Assembly (NCBI GenBank): GCA_963576475.1
Contig: OY754990.1
Span: forward strand, 3,127,256 to 3,191,255
Length of the DNA: 64,000 bases
DNA from: Molanna angustata
Taxonomy: Eukaryota; Arthropoda; Insecta; Trichoptera; Molannidae
Direction of reading: 5' to 3'
A program made the translations under genes and the position numbers. Below the pieces are notes generated by a model, which was given only the letters and a program-made list of their open reading frames with translations, was not told the DNA's origin and did not search any database. This document shows, in pieces, positions 1-11,272 of this stretch. How positions within the stretch are numbered: the first letter of the stretch is position 1; every line of letters starts with the position of its first letter.

Positions 1-556
1 CCTGAGATTTAGACGGGTTGACAAGAAGACCGTTCTGGGAGGACCATGATGAGATAAAGCTGAGATCTTCGTTCATAATATTAATAGCATCAACATACTC
101 ATTCACATTAAATTGAATATACAGTTGAAGATCGTCTGCAAAGAGATGGTACTGACACTTTAATTTGTGAGTTATTGAGTTTATAAAGATAGAGAATAGA
201 AGAGGAGACAAGACACCACCTTGAAGGACCCCAGCCTTAAGAGTGATATGATCAGATATTTTCTCCGCCGTTTTAATAGCTTGTGTGCGATTACATAGAT
301 AATCTTTGAACCATGTCAGTACTGGTTGCGCTAAATTGAGTGAGGAAAGTTTTGCGAGGAAAATATCAAAGTCTACTGAATTAAACGCACTACTGAAGTC
401 AAGCAATGTGAGGATTGTTAGCTTTTTATCGTTCATTGCACGTCTTATGTCATCAGTGACCTTAACAAGAACCGTTGAAGTGCTATGACCATGTTTAAAT
501 CCAGATTGAAAAGGGTCAAGAAGGGAATGTTTTATTTTATTTCTATGAAACAATTT
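1..556 (-). pseudogene. Non-LTR reverse transcriptase fragment (5' truncated, runs off window)
   Basis: Reading the minus strand from about 556 to 1 gives one uninterrupted frame of about 180 codons. It has the conserved blocks of a non-LTR retrotransposon reverse transcriptase: FQSGFKHGHST, LLDFSSAFNSVD, AGVLQGGVLSPLLFSIFIN and the catalytic YHLFADDLQLY box (FADD variant of YxDD). The order and spacing match the RT palm of Jockey/CR1-like elements. Nothing upstream of the KLFHRNKI block survives because a tRNA-headed SINE begins at about 558. The endonuclease domain is absent and the C-terminus lies beyond the left edge. The frame is intact over more than 500 bp, so this is a fairly young copy. 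Exact clade is not determined. Confidence 0.85.
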
Positions 557-557
557 C

Positions 558-770
558 TATGACCGCCGTGGCAGAGTTGGTAAGCCGTACGGTTTCTGTG
601 CGGGAGTCCTGGGTTCGATTCCCAGCAGAGGAGAAATTTATTTCTCACGCAAATATTGCTTCCCTGGGCTGGAAACACTGGTTAGTTGGAAGAAATTGCC
701 ATACGGCAATAAACTCGCCACTTGCGCAGGGTGCAATGAAGTGTTCATTATTACTATTATTATTATTAAA
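558..770 (+). mobile_element. tRNA-derived SINE, family S1
   Basis: The head resembles a tRNA gene with box A-like (TGGCAGAGTTGGTAAG) and box B-like (GGTTCGATTCCCAGC) promoter segments. The body is shared with copies at 30405, 40225 (-) and 54865 (-): 'cactggttagttggaagaaa', 'taaactcgccacttgcgcag', ending in 'gtgttcattatta' and an ATT-rich tail. It abuts an open RT fragment and appears to have landed in that element. No functional tRNA is claimed because the head cannot be folded into a full cloverleaf with confidence. Confidence 0.8.
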
Positions 771-1404
771 CAAAATTACTGTCATCATAAATTCTCGAAG
801 ATTTACGATGATTAACGAACTCCAGTTAATCGCCGTTCGAGCAAACGAATCAAGTACATTCCTTTTGATATATCCAAGCGTCAACCGTCTAGCTGAATAC
901 AGTTTCGCGTTTATCGTAGTTTTATTTGTTCCGAACCATAACATCACGAACAGCTCAATTATTATTTTATTAGTTTAATTACATTAATTTTCATAAGAGT
1001 ATACTAACGTTGATCATGTAAGTCATCTTTTATTTGAAAACTTTCATCATTTTAAATTGTTTTTCTAATTTTGAACTGAATGTTTTTTGCAATATCATAT
1101 TTGGAAGAAGATGTTTAAACATTAAATCTTTTGAACAGGCGCTTATAGTCGTATCCTTCTGATAAATTAATAATTCATTTAGAAAAATAATCAACATATA
1201 CCTAGATCCCAAAGCAGACACAATCGACATTCCTGTTCGTAGAGGTTATGTTTCTAACTTCAGGCTGATGAAATGACAGTGATTTTTCTTACGAAGGTGT
1301 TGAAAGTGACAATATTAGATAGTTTTTCAAAATCAGTTAGAAAATCAGTTATTTTGTAGATGATTAATCCAAAATTCACGCTAGAAAGTAGCATTTGTAA
1401 AATT
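771..1404. other. No supported gene; anonymous AT-rich sequence
   Basis: Only short frames are present here and none shows a recognised motif. I see no tandem structure and no clear terminal repeats. Confidence 0.5.
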
Positions 1405-1490
1405 GACAAATTAAGTCTCCAAAATCGGGAAACTTGTCACTGGGTGGCTGTTGAATCAATACTTGACACAGTATTTATAAGATGCCCAAG
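1405..1490 (+). mobile_element. 3' body fragment of SINE family S3
   Basis: The segment 'attaagtctccaaaat...aacttgtcactgggtg...agatgcccaagaagcaatac' matches the 3' body of the S3 SINE at 28150-28360. The tRNA-like head is missing, so it is a 5'-truncated or eroded copy. Confidence 0.5.
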
Positions 1491-1726
1491 AAGCAATACA
1501 AAATAAGAAAATGTTAAAAATTTTAACAGGACATTTCTTTAGTGGAACTTTCTGCGGCCTTACTCACTTTTCGCTGAGAACCTACCTTTATAACGGAGAA
1601 TAATGCGGTAGGTAGGTATGTTTTAATCGTAATAGTAGATAATTTGAATGTACGCAGGTGACAGGTAGGTGAGTTCTAAACGAAAGTTCGAAAATGTGAT
1701 CGGATTCGAGTGTACAGAGTAAAGTC

Positions 1727-2109
1727 TAGCGTCCATACAGGCGCAGCGGACGGAACGGATGGAGCGCATCAGACGGATTTGTTTGTGGCAGTGCGTCCAC
1801 AGAGGCACGAGGCATCCAAGGATTCGAATTGATATTATAGTGGTTTATTTAAATAATAGTTTAAACAATTTAAATGAGAATTTTCCTTAAAAAAGGCGAT
1901 ATGATTATCACTAAAGAAAATGCACAATAAAAATGACAGATCAGATTGGATTATTATTTCTTTTAGCAACGGCGCCGGCATTCCAACGATCCGCTGCGCG
2001 CGCTCCGTCCGATGCCGATCGTTGGAAGCACTTGTATGAATTTCTATACAAAGAATTATAAAATCTGTCTGATGCGCTCCATCCGCCCCGCCTGTATTGA
2101 CGCTAGCCT
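1727..2109. mobile_element. MITE-like element with ~55-bp terminal inverted repeats
   Basis: The left end reads 'tagcgtccatacaggcgcag' and continues with 'gatggagcgcatcagac'. The right end carries the reverse complement ('gtctgatgcgctccatccgc' ... 'cctgtattgacgcta'). The ~380-bp unit has no coding capacity. The interior holds a second GC-rich inverted pair around 'ccaacgat(c)cg'. The superfamily is not assigned; a PIF/Harbinger- or hAT-type origin is possible. Confidence 0.65.
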
Positions 2110-2249
2110 TAAGAGTACAGGTTCGAATTAACCAAGTTCCGCTGTAAATACACAATAGCCTCGGGTAAGATGAAAGAATCCACTATAATTACATACATTG
2201 CACGGCGGAGCTGAGAGCGGAATTTGCACCAACACAAAACTATAGATAT

Positions 2250-2535
2250 AAGTCGATATTCACTGAATTTGCCTATATAGAAATATAACTGTTGACAGGG
2301 TCAGAAATGAGGACACAAGGAATGAATGTAAGGTCCTATCTAGAAATATAACAGTTCCTTTGACAGGGTGAGAATTGAGGACACAAGGAATGAATTTAAG
2401 GAATGAAGGAATATCAGCACATTCAGATGATTTTATCCCTTGCGATAGACATAAGTCGATATTGAATAATGACTGAATTCGCCTATCTAGAAATATAACA
2501 GTTCCTTTGACAGGGTGTGAAATGAAGACAAGGAA
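2250..2535. repeat. Degenerate tandem duplication, three units
   Basis: The string 'ctagaaatataacagttcct' followed by 'ttgacagggtg' and 'aggacacaaggaatgaat' recurs at about 2270, 2338 and 2485, with 'aagtcgatatt' between units. Divergence between units is substantial. Confidence 0.6.
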
Positions 2536-2539
2536 AGAA

Positions 2540-3240
2540 TGCAAGGTGAAGAAAGAAGTCGTTAAAAGAACGAACGGCGTCCTGAGTCTGATTTCTAACA
2601 GATGATATAATATTTGTCTCGGAATACTTGCTTCTGGGGGCTAGATACCCTGCATAGTCACAACAAGGAATAAAGGAAATGTTAATATAAATAAAATGAT
2701 TGTCCTTGTCCTGTTTAAATAGATAAAATAAAATATGGATTTCCTAAAAAACAGTGTCCTGTTTAAATAGATAAAATATGTTGAATAAAATTTGGATTTC
2801 CTGAAAAGCAGTATCACACTTTTCATTCCCAATCAATAAACCGGTGTTTTACACTGAATTTTTTTTATGATACCCGAACTGGCTACCCGCGTTTTAGCCA
2901 AAGCTTTGTTATCAGTTATAAAGGTTTATCTATTTATTTATGCACAAAACGAAATGTTTTGTAGTCACTATAGTAATTTTGTTACTATTAACAAAAAAAA
3001 ATTCAGTGTAAGCTCATATTTTTAAATACAAATCACCTAGACTATGGAATAACTTATATGAAAAAACACTTATATTAACAAATATTAAAAAAAAACTAAT
3101 GATATAATATTTTCAAATAATTCTAGTAACGATATTCTTTTTACATTCTCCAATTTCCACTTTCCTTTCTTTATTGCTATGATCAGTATGTTCATTGTTG
3201 TATTTTCTAATGACATACCATATATTATTGTTGCAAGTTT
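2540..3240. other. No supported gene
   Basis: There is a small local duplication ('tgtcctgtttaaatagataa' at about 2701 and 2754). The rest is unremarkable AT-rich sequence. Confidence 0.45.
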
Positions 3241-3250
3241 CTTTGACTAA

Positions 3251-3976
3251 TGGCCAGTTTCATAAAAATTAAAGGAGACTTAATGTCGACTTTAAAATAA
3301 ATTGCGTTTCATAATAACAAAATGTCACTTAAAGTTCACTTTAATTTAAAGTCCAGTGTCTTCGTACTTTAGTCACTAAAGTCTTCTTTAAGAGCAGTTC
3401 ATTTTTTTGCCACCAGAGTGGTCTGCAATATGACATAATGTTCAAGTCAGTTCTTGTTGATGTCAATATTTTCAATTGAATGTTGACGATCATGTGCATA
3501 TTACTTACTATATTACTTTCAATAGTTTTGTTATTATTTAAACATTTTTTTATAAATCATATAACAAAATGATGTTTTCAAAATGAGCTAATTAAAAGAT
3601 GCGTACTGTGATACGGCGGTAAAAAGTGTATAGGAAAAGAATCGACCACATGGAAAAGTAGAATTAAGGAGAATTTTTTGATAGATTTTGTTCCATAAAC
3701 ATGTCTTATACATCAATGATCTATTCAATGACAGAAATAACATATTATATGGTAGTAAACAGAAAGATTTACCTATGCTATGAGGGTTATGAGCTATGTT
3801 TCCATAGATTTTGATAGCAATATTGCCAACTTTCAGGTATTTTGATGACATTTCTGCCTTTTACTAAAGTACGCGGCATTATTATTTATGAAACGCAACG
3901 ACTTAAAGGCGACTTTAAATTTTTAAAGAACTTTTAACTAAAGGGTCCTTTTGCTGCTTTTTATGAAACTGGCTGT
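3251..3976. mobile_element. Non-autonomous DNA transposon with 'GCCAGTTTCATAAAAA' ends
   Basis: The left end 'tggccagtttcataaaaatt' and the right end 'tttttatgaaactggctgt' are inverted. Subterminal 'gacttaa/ttaaag' and 'gcgtttcataataa' segments also mirror each other. TAA flanks both ends (3248-3250, 3977-3979), as expected of a 3-bp duplication. A 3-bp TWA duplication would suit PIF/Harbinger, but the superfamily is inference. No transposase frame is seen inside. Confidence 0.65.
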
Positions 3977-4144
3977 TAAAGTTCTTGGGTAAAGCTTCTG
4001 CCTTATCTTAATAAACCTGCGTTTGTAAACTTTATGGCACACAAATAAAATAAATATAATTATGAATAATATTCAACGTCGATATCCATCTTTTGTTTCA
4101 TTCTCGTCCATGTACAGCGATATGAAACATCAAAGTTACATACA

Positions 4145-4290
4145 TATATAACCTACAATTTAGGTCCCCGAGCGATACCCTGCGGAACTCCAGGACTGGT
4201 CTGATCGGCCATCGGAGGCCGTTCGAAGAACAGTTATGTTAAGAGCCACCGCGAAAGTACGCAGATAAAAATCGTTCAATAATAATTATT
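4145..4290 (-). pseudogene. Decayed non-LTR RT fragment
   Basis: The minus strand encodes RFLSAYFRGGS and, in another frame after a stop, ERPPMADQTSPGVPQGIARG. These resemble two neighbouring RT blocks (the F..Y....R block and the GVPQGS.LGP block). A frameshift and a stop separate them, so this is a dead fragment. The family cannot be resolved. Confidence 0.5.
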
Positions 4291-4884
4291 GCATTAAACT
4301 TTTTTGCTGGATAAACGAGTCTAGGCGCCCCAGGCCAGGGGTTCGCAACAGAATCCCCGACAGCCGGTTCAGGTATGCAAACCATCTGGCTAGGGGGCTT
4401 GACAAATTATCACTTTCGAATAATTGCACAGACATTAGAACGCGTTAATGATAATATTGCGAAAGTTAGCATATGTGCGAATTTACATAATTTAATTTGT
4501 GTCAATAAATCAAGTCCAGTTAAAACGCCCATCTTGTAAGAGTTGAAAAAACTTGACACGTATTAACAGTTCCTAGAATATATCATGAAATTGTAGAATG
4601 TAAATCTATATGATCAACAACGAAATATTATATAATAATAATAATAAAACTTTGGAATAAACGCAACATGAATATGAGGACAAAATTTAGTAAATCAGAC
4701 TATGGAATAACGTAAATATAAGAACTTAACTAATATAACTATGGAATACTATTCAAATTTGAGAACAATACTAATTTGACTACGAAATTTGAGACTTTGG
4801 ACTGAACAATGAGAATAAAACTTATTTAACTGTAGAATAACATTCACAAATTTGAGAACAATACTAGTTTAACTTATTTAGCAA

Positions 4885-5115
4885 ACCAAACAATTGTCAG
4901 ACCCGCAATTATGTGTGACTTCGAATGCTGGACAATGTACAATTCCTTAACAAGGCATCTTGAGTTGGAGACCACAGAAATGCGAATGCTTGGTGGCGGG
5001 TAGGAGTATCATTAAAAGATGAAATAGAAAATTCAGGTACTCGTGGTAGCCTGTGTGTCACCGAGATAATCAGCAAGCTTGATGAGCGTTAGCTGAGATG
5101 GCCTGGGCTACTGTA
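4885..5115 (+). pseudogene. C-terminal RTE-like reverse transcriptase remnant
   Basis: The plus strand reads RPAIMCDFECWTMYNS and then LEVET-like and EMRMLGGG. This is the 'RPAMLYGSECW ... EMRMLRWM' stretch near the C-terminus of many invertebrate RTE-type ORFs. Stops follow within 60 codons. A mariner has inserted just downstream at 5133. Confidence 0.6.
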
Positions 5116-5209
5116 AATAAGGCAGTAAATATTAGGTCCTTACATATGAAATTGGCGTTTTGTATGGGAGGAACATAAAGTCGATTTTTTTTAAATATAA
5201 TATATTTAT

Positions 5210-6007
5210 TTAATCAAAATATGTACCATTGCTATCTATGCACTTTTGCCATCTCATAGGTATTTCATCGATCTCTTTACTAAAAAAACCATTCGGACGG
5301 GAATCAATAAAATCTTTGAAGGCGGTTTGGACTGCCCCATCGGAGTTGAATTTTTTCCCTTGCAAGAAGTTATCCAAATTTCGTAAAAAATGGTAATCTG
5401 TTGGGGCAAGGTCCGGAGAGTACGGTGGATGTCTTAGACATTCCAATTGAAGCTCCTCTAATTTGGTAGCCGTCTGTTGTGCAGTGTGTGGGTTAGCGTT
5501 ATCATGAAGCAGCAGTGGCCTAGAGCGATTAACCAGCCTCAGTTGTTTAGCAGTTAGCTTTTCCATCAAGGTTTGCAGTTGCTGACAATAGACATCTGCC
5601 GTAATCGTCTGGCTAGATTTAAGAAAGCTGTAGTGAACGACACCAGCACTAGTCCACCAAACGCTCACAAGTAACTTTTTTGGAGTCAATTTTCGCTTGG
5701 GGCATGGTTTGGCTGGTTCGGCAGGGTTCAGCCATTGCGATGAGCGCTTCCGTTTATCGTATAGGATCCACTTTTCATCACAGGTAATGATTTGAGTTAA
5801 AATCCCTTCATTATTGTGCCGGTTGAGTAATGCAACGCAGCAGTCAACGCGCGTTTGTTGATTTGCTTCACTCAATTCGTGAGGTACCCACCTTCCAAGC
5901 TTTTTCACCTTCCCAATTTGCTTCAAGTGGATTAAAACAGTTTTATCACTAACACCGCAGCCTGCAGCTAACTCGGACGTGGTTTGCGATGGATCCGCTT
6001 CCACATT
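5210..6007 (-). pseudogene. mariner transposase, C-terminal part (catalytic domain)
   Basis: About 265 residues carry the second helix-turn-helix and the whole DD34D catalytic domain of a mariner transposase. The metal-binding triad is visible: D in ITCDEKW, D in LLLHDNANPHTA, and D in SPDLAPTDYH, with exactly 34 residues between the second and third. The usual DNARPHTA box has N in place of R here. No internal stop is seen. Residues 1-74 are on the other side of the non-LTR insertion, which separates the codons after ...EELKA. Together the pieces total about 339 codons, normal for the family, so the gene was probably intact when interrupted. Cut-and-paste transposition in the nucleus is the known family activity; this copy cannot make the full protein. 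Confidence 0.93.
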
Positions 6008-6568
6008 AGCCTTTATTTATTTATTTTATTTTATTTATTTTATTTATTAAACAAATTTTCGGTACATAGCATAATATAAATAGATGCAAAAAAAACATAC
6101 ACACATATTAGACAGATCATATTACACATTACACCAAAAATCCCACAAGGCTTAGCCTGTATGTGGGTATACCTAAATAAAATTTACAAAGGAAGATGTT
6201 GGTTGCGCGTTACAATTAAACAGTTTTTAGACAACGCAAGTTGAAAAATCATAATTCCCCACCTGAATGGTGATAAAGAAAATTATACAAATTGCAAGTA
6301 AACAATATTCTGATCACAAAAAAGCGTTAAATCATAAAATAGCAAAATCCATAAATAGCAAAATCCATAAATTAAAAGTAAACAGTTAATGATGATAGTA
6401 AAGTAAAATAAGTATGTACCCACTTATATTAGAACAAATCATAAAAAGCAATGAAGTAAAATACATAAAAGTAAACAGATATATGATGACACAAAAGTAA
6501 AATATAGATAATCAAAAGAGATAAACACATAGAAAAAGACAGAAGAGAGAAGAACAAAAAAAAATAAA

Positions 6569-9547
6569 TCATAAAAAGAAATCTTGAATGTTGTCATTGT
6601 TCTTAAGCCATGTCTTAAGATGACTCACATATTTTGAATGGCAATTTAAAGACTTAAGAGACAATGGCAACATATTGTATGATCTGGGAGCTATAAATAC
6701 AGAATGTCTCTGTGTCGATCTCTTATTGCAATTAGGAACTTTGTAAATACTATTCAGACGGTCACTGGTACGATTTTGTGAATTTAACATGAAAATTTCT
6801 TTCTTTTTGTGAATAAACTTAAGACATTGTAGTATATACAGTTTCCTTAGATTAAATAATCCGCTCTCTTTAAATAATTGTTTAGTGGGATATCTGGGAG
6901 GTTTGTTGTACATTTTTTTAATTATCATTCTTTGTACAATTTCTAATGGAGCAATATGACTGTCCAATACTCCTCCCCATGCAATCATGCCATAAGTCAA
7001 CATAGATTGTACCAAACTGTAGTATGTCATTTTGACTATGTCAGTTTTGACAATACCAAGTAATCTTTTAAATATATACCCCAAGTATCTTATTTTTTTA
7101 CACAAGTAGTTTACATGATTGTCCCACCTTAAATGTGAATCAATGATGATACCTAAATATTTAGTGGAGCTTTCTGTCTTGACCTCTACACATCTGGAGC
7201 AATTGTTATCACAGTCATTGTTATGGAATCTAAGGACAGTGTTACAGGTGGGCGCCGATCTACTATTAGTATAAAATGGGACGTAGAGGGTTTTTTCACA
7301 GTTCAAAGAGAGTAAACTTTTATTCAGCCATGTTTTTACAACCCGCAAACAAGTATCTGCGTTAGCAAATGTTTCACGCCAAGTTTTTCCACTTACAGTG
7401 ATAGAGGTATCGTCAGCATAAGACAGTATTATACCAGGGATATCGGCATTACACAGTTCGTTGATGTAAATAAGAAAGAGTATCGGTCCGAGTACTGTAC
7501 CCTGTGGGACTCCGTGGATGACCTTTTGCTCGGAGCTGTAATCGTAACCAATTTTTGTTTTTTGGAATCTCATATTTAAGTAATTTTCTAATAAAGACAA
7601 ACATTTTCCTTTTATTCCATTTTTATGCAAGCGTTTAATAAGTACATTATGGTTAACTGTGTCGAATGCTTTCTTTAAGTCCAAAAATATTGAAAGTGTT
7701 TTCTTTCCCCTGTCTAGTTCCTCATGTACGTGTTTGGTAAGCATATACAATGTATCATCAGTGCCCAAGTTAGCTCTAAATCCGAATTGATTTTTAGATA
7801 GAATGTTGTGCTTTTGTAAGTAATGTATTAATCGCTTTTTAATGAGCTTTTCAAATATTTTTGCGATTTGTGAAATGAGTGCAATAGGTCTATAATTATT
7901 AGTTAAGTGTCGTGCACCACCTTTGTGTATTGGTGTTATACTAGAGATTTTGAGTACATTTGGGAATATAGCTTTCTCTAGTGAAAGATTAAAAATATAC
8001 CTAATTGGTTTAGCTATGTGCTGTTTAATTTGTTTAAGGGTTTCTACGCAAATATTATCAGGTCCTACAGCTGTGTAGGTTTTTAGTTCATTTATCATTG
8101 AAATTACTTCCTCTTCTGTAATACAGTTAAATTCCGTCAGGTTTGCCATGTTTGTATTAGTACTACTCGAATCCGTAGGTGAGTCTGTTACTGTATTGTT
8201 GGTCATAGACATACTAGAAAGAAGGTCTGTCGCAATGTTTGTGAAGTATCTGTTAAATATATCAGGAATTTTGTGACTGTCTGTAACAAATTCATTATTA
8301 TGTTCAATTTTATTGATAGATATACATTCTTTCCTCTTCCTTGATGCTATTTCATTTATTATTTTCCAAGTTCTTTTCGGATCATTCTTTGCCTTAGTTA
8401 GTTCATTATTATAATATTCTTGTTTACATTTCTTAATTAATAAATTCAACATATTTCGATAAGTAATAAAACTCTGTCTAATCTGTGATGAAACGGACAT
8501 GTTATTCAACTGACAGAATTTTTCATGTTTTTTTAATTCAATAAATAATTTATTTCGGTGATGTATAGACACAATTATGCCGCGAGTAATCCAGGGTTGT
8601 ATTTTCTTGTGTTTACTTTTGGGTAGAGTTTTTACAATTTTACAAGAGTTAGTATGCTCATTGAGTACATGATAAAATTGATATAATGCATCATTGGGAT
8701 CATGGGAAGAGAAAACATTATGCCATGATTCTACCGAAATTAAAGATTTGAGCTTAGAATAATCGACTTTTATACGTTTATTGTTACTAGAGTTACAAAC
8801 GTCGTCACTCGTAATATAACTATGACCATAGAAAGTCGGGAGGTGGTCGGTTATGTCAATTGACACCACGGCTGCCTTAGGTAAAAACGAATCTTTGGAT
8901 TTCACCATAATATGGTCCAAGCACGAATCAATGTTCCTCAAGTTTGGTCTAGTTGTAGTGTTAATAAAAGAAGTGAATCCCTCAGAATATAATAGATTCA
9001 GGTAGTTATTCTCTTCTGCATTTAGAACTTTTTCATTTAAAATATTAATATTAATATCACCGGTGAAAATTATGTTATTACAATTTTTAGATTTTACAAG
9101 TGGAATTAGTGATGTAGCAAGTTCTTTTATGTATTCCTTAACGCACAAAGATGGTGAGCGGTATATAGCAACCATGCAGTATTTTTTGTTATTATGTTTA
9201 TAGTTAATTAAAATGCAGTTTGAGAACATCAAATTTGGCATTTCATATGTAAAATCCGTAATCGTATTATCATTATAGAAAATAGTTATGCCGTCATGTG
9301 ACGTATGTCTACATGTGCGAGAAAGAACAGAATATCCTGGAATACAATACGGAATGTCCACACGCATTTGCGTTTCTGTCAGTATAATTAAATCAATTCC
9401 AAAAGATATTGTGCCCAAAAGTATGCAAAATTCATCAAAATGTTTATTGATGCTTTTAATGTTCATGTTTATGATTGCGAAATCTGTTTGAGTAAATAAA
9501 CTGTTTACGTCTTCAATTTTTTGGCAGGAAGTCAGGTCATGTTCCAT
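6569..9547 (-). CDS. Non-LTR retrotransposon ORF2: AP endonuclease / reverse transcriptase
   Basis: An uninterrupted 992-codon frame. Residues ~22-240 form an exonuclease-endonuclease-phosphatase fold with the LTET catalytic glutamate (~58), FTGDINI (~161), the LDHIMV block (~210) and TDHLPTFY (~233). Residues ~475-760 are a reverse transcriptase with VGPDNI, FLDLKKAFDTVNH, GVPQGTVLGPILFLIYIN and the catalytic YADD at ~710-713. The C-terminal ~200 residues hold the YLGIIIDSHLRWDNH region and the terminal 'PRSYNMLPLSLKSL' motif typical of CR1/Jockey elements. There is no RNase H. The endonuclease nicks target DNA and the RT copies the RNA at that nick. An intact frame makes recent activity likely, although ORF1 is frameshifted. 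Confidence 0.93.
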   Translation of the reverse strand: MEHDLTSCQKIEDVNSLFTQTDFAIINMNIKSINKHFDEFCILLGTISFGIDLIILTETQMRVDIPYCIPGYSVLSRTCRHTSHDGITIFYNDNTITDFTYEMPNLMFSNCILINYKHNNKKYCMVAIYRSPSLCVKEYIKELATSLIPLVKSKNCNNIIFTGDININILNEKVLNAEENNYLNLLYSEGFTSFINTTTRPNLRNIDSCLDHIMVKSKDSFLPKAAVVSIDITDHLPTFYGHSYITSDDVCNSSNNKRIKVDYSKLKSLISVESWHNVFSSHDPNDALYQFYHVLNEHTNSCKIVKTLPKSKHKKIQPWITRGIIVSIHHRNKLFIELKKHEKFCQLNNMSVSSQIRQSFITYRNMLNLLIKKCKQEYYNNELTKAKNDPKRTWKIINEIASRKRKECISINKIEHNNEFVTDSHKIPDIFNRYFTNIATDLLSSMSMTNNTVTDSPTDSSSTNTNMANLTEFNCITEEEVISMINELKTYTAVGPDNICVETLKQIKQHIAKPIRYIFNLSLEKAIFPNVLKISSITPIHKGGARHLTNNYRPIALISQIAKIFEKLIKKRLIHYLQKHNILSKNQFGFRANLGTDDTLYMLTKHVHEELDRGKKTLSIFLDLKKAFDTVNHNVLIKRLHKNGIKGKCLSLLENYLNMRFQKTKIGYDYSSEQKVIHGVPQGTVLGPILFLIYINELCNADIPGIILSYADDTSITVSGKTWRETFANADTCLRVVKTWLNKSLLSLNCEKTLYVPFYTNSRSAPTCNTVLRFHNNDCDNNCSRCVEVKTESSTKYLGIIIDSHLRWDNHVNYLCKKIRYLGYIFKRLLGIVKTDIVKMTYYSLVQSMLTYGMIAWGGVLDSHIAPLEIVQRMIIKKMYNKPPRYPTKQLFKESGLFNLRKLYILQCLKFIHKKKEIFMLNSQNRTSDRLNSIYKVPNCNKRSTQRHSVFIAPRSYNMLPLSLKSLNCHSKYVSHLKTWLKNNDNIQDFFL

Positions 9548-9597
9548 ATCCTGGTCATCGTGAATAGTTGGGCTTCCCTTTGGTGATGTTCATACTG

Positions 9598-10559
9598 TTA
9601 TCGAGTCGGGATATCACCGACGTCTCTGACCACTATCACATTGGAGTCTTCAGTCTTCTTTATGTAGATATTTCCATGTCTGGTCCAGATGTACTTATAT
9701 CCATGAGCCTTAGTTGATTTAGCCAACCAAAGGAGGTGTTTATTAAATGTAGTGAGTTTTTCGTTGATGTAAACGTTTCCAATTGCCTTGCAGCAGCCGA
9801 TGTCTAGAGCCGTGAAATTTCCATTATTTTTTTTATATAACAAGACTCTATCTTTTACTTCCTTTGAACTGAATTTAATGGTGACGATTTTTTTTTTTTT
9901 TTTTGAGAGTGCGTATATAAAGATGTCTCAATAGACTCGTTTTTTAGTATGTCTTCACAATCAATATGCTTAAAAAGGGATTTTAGCATCGGTTGCAAAT
10001 CATGTTTGTCATTAAATGGGAGTCCTTGAATTTCTACTGATGAGGCCATGGATGTTTGTTCTAGTTTGTTAATAGTTTGTTTGAGAACTCTGTTCTCTTT
10101 TTGGAGGGTTTCAATTTTGGATTCTGTTTTTTCCTGTTTGGCTTGGATCTCCAAGAAGTTATTTTCCCACATATCAGATTTTTTGTTGGATTCAACTAAA
10201 TTATTCGTACAGGTTTCCATTTTTTTTTTTAAATCCATTAATTCCTCTCTCTGTTTCTCTAGCATGTTATCAAAGGACTTCCTCATTTCAATCAGTTCAT
10301 TTTGTACAGAATTCAATAGCTTAATGACATTGATACCAGAAACAGTCTCAGATTCAGATATATCAGCCTTTTTTGGAGTAACAATTTTACACTTTTGACA
10401 CTTCCATTTAAGTTTGTTCATCCTCAGCATTTGTTTAAAATTACTTTCGCTGAATCCCACACATAAATAATGGAACTTGCTTTGGCATTTCGAACATATG
10501 ATAGCATCGTCACTTTTTATGTCTTTAACACAGGTGTAGCAATTCATGTTAAGAAGCAA
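9598..10559 (-). pseudogene. Non-LTR retrotransposon ORF1, frameshifted (PHD-like finger, coiled coil, FP-like C-terminus)
   Basis: The N-terminal frame (10559 to 9855) begins with a cysteine-rich PHD-like finger (CYTCVKDI ... CSKCQSKFHYLC ... WKCQKC, residues ~7-57). A lysine/glutamate-rich coiled coil follows at ~75-175. It ends in Lys codons from a run of 17 A (9888-9904 as T) and then leaves frame. A second frame (9843-9598, extending upstream to the A-run) encodes the basic C-terminal domain containing VYINEKLTTFNK and YKYIWTRHGNIYIKK, which resembles the C-terminal domain of baculovirus FP-like proteins found in many insect ORF1s. The two frames differ by one base at the homopolymer. 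This could be a slippage mutation, an assembly error, or transcriptional slippage. Confidence 0.85.
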
Positions 10560-10996
10560 CAGTTAAACATTGACCAATGAAAATAATGTAATATTATATA
10601 AATACCAGTTTGTGTAATGCTTTACTCCTTAATAGCGGCAATATGTATTACACTATCAACTGTCAATATTAATAAACTTTGTTGTAGGTAGCACTTTTTG
10701 TAAGATTATTATACACTAAGTTATTTTTATAATTATGCACTTTGGAGTAGCGTTGTCGCAAGGTTTTATGTTGAATTTGATACGGCGATTCTAATAGTGG
10801 TATTACTTTTCCGTTTGATGCAGTGTTTAAGCAGCATATGTAGAAATGTCATATGATATTGTTTTTCAGTGATAACTTTTTTATTCCGAGCCTCTTTTAA
10901 ACATCACTTGTAAATAATGAAACAGCACTAAAAGTTACACCGATTTATACTTCGCACTTCATATATTTCACCAGATTAACGCTTAAATATATTTAT

Positions 10997-11272
10997 TTAT
11001 AAGGAGACAAAAGAACTGTGTGTAGTAATCTCAACCAACACAAAACAATCAGCCTTCAATTCTTCATTATCAACTTTGGTCTCCGGCCGTCCACGGGGCT
11101 TGTTCTGCAGTTCGAAATTTCCAGAACGAAAACGTTGGAACCAAAAACGCACTGTGTTTTCTTTTGCGGCACCGTCGCCATACACATCATTAATCCTTAG
11201 AGCCATTTCTGCAGCACTGGTGCCACGGTGGAACTCATATTCGTAAATAACGCGATATTTCAAGTTTTCCAT
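10997..11272 (-). pseudogene. mariner transposase, N-terminal part
   Basis: The 91-codon frame starts at ATG 11270-11272. Its first 74 residues are the N-terminal helix-turn-helix of a mariner transposase (MENLKYRVIYEYEFHRG, KENTVRFWFQRFRSG, and the GRPETKVDNEELKA linker). From 11050 downstream the frame reads into the 5' end of the non-LTR insertion and ends 17 codons later. The insertion point lies between the paired DNA-binding domain and the catalytic domain. Confidence 0.92.

Larger units (their letters stand above)
6014..11050 (-). mobile_element. Full-length CR1/Jockey-type non-LTR retrotransposon inserted in mariner
   Basis: A 5.0-kb element lies between two copies of AGCCTT (6008-6013 and 11051-11056), the target duplication taken from the mariner transposase gene. 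In element orientation it has a short 5' UTR (from 11050), ORF1, a ~50-nt gap, ORF2 (endonuclease plus RT), and a ~550-nt 3' UTR ending in ATTT-type simple repeats at 6014-6050. There is no poly(A) tail. The 3' end with a short-repeat tail, the PHD-like ORF1 and the FP-like ORF1 C-terminus suit the CR1/Daphne group within the Jockey superfamily, but the clade is inference. 3' UTR relatives occur at 21793 and 39640. Confidence 0.93.
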
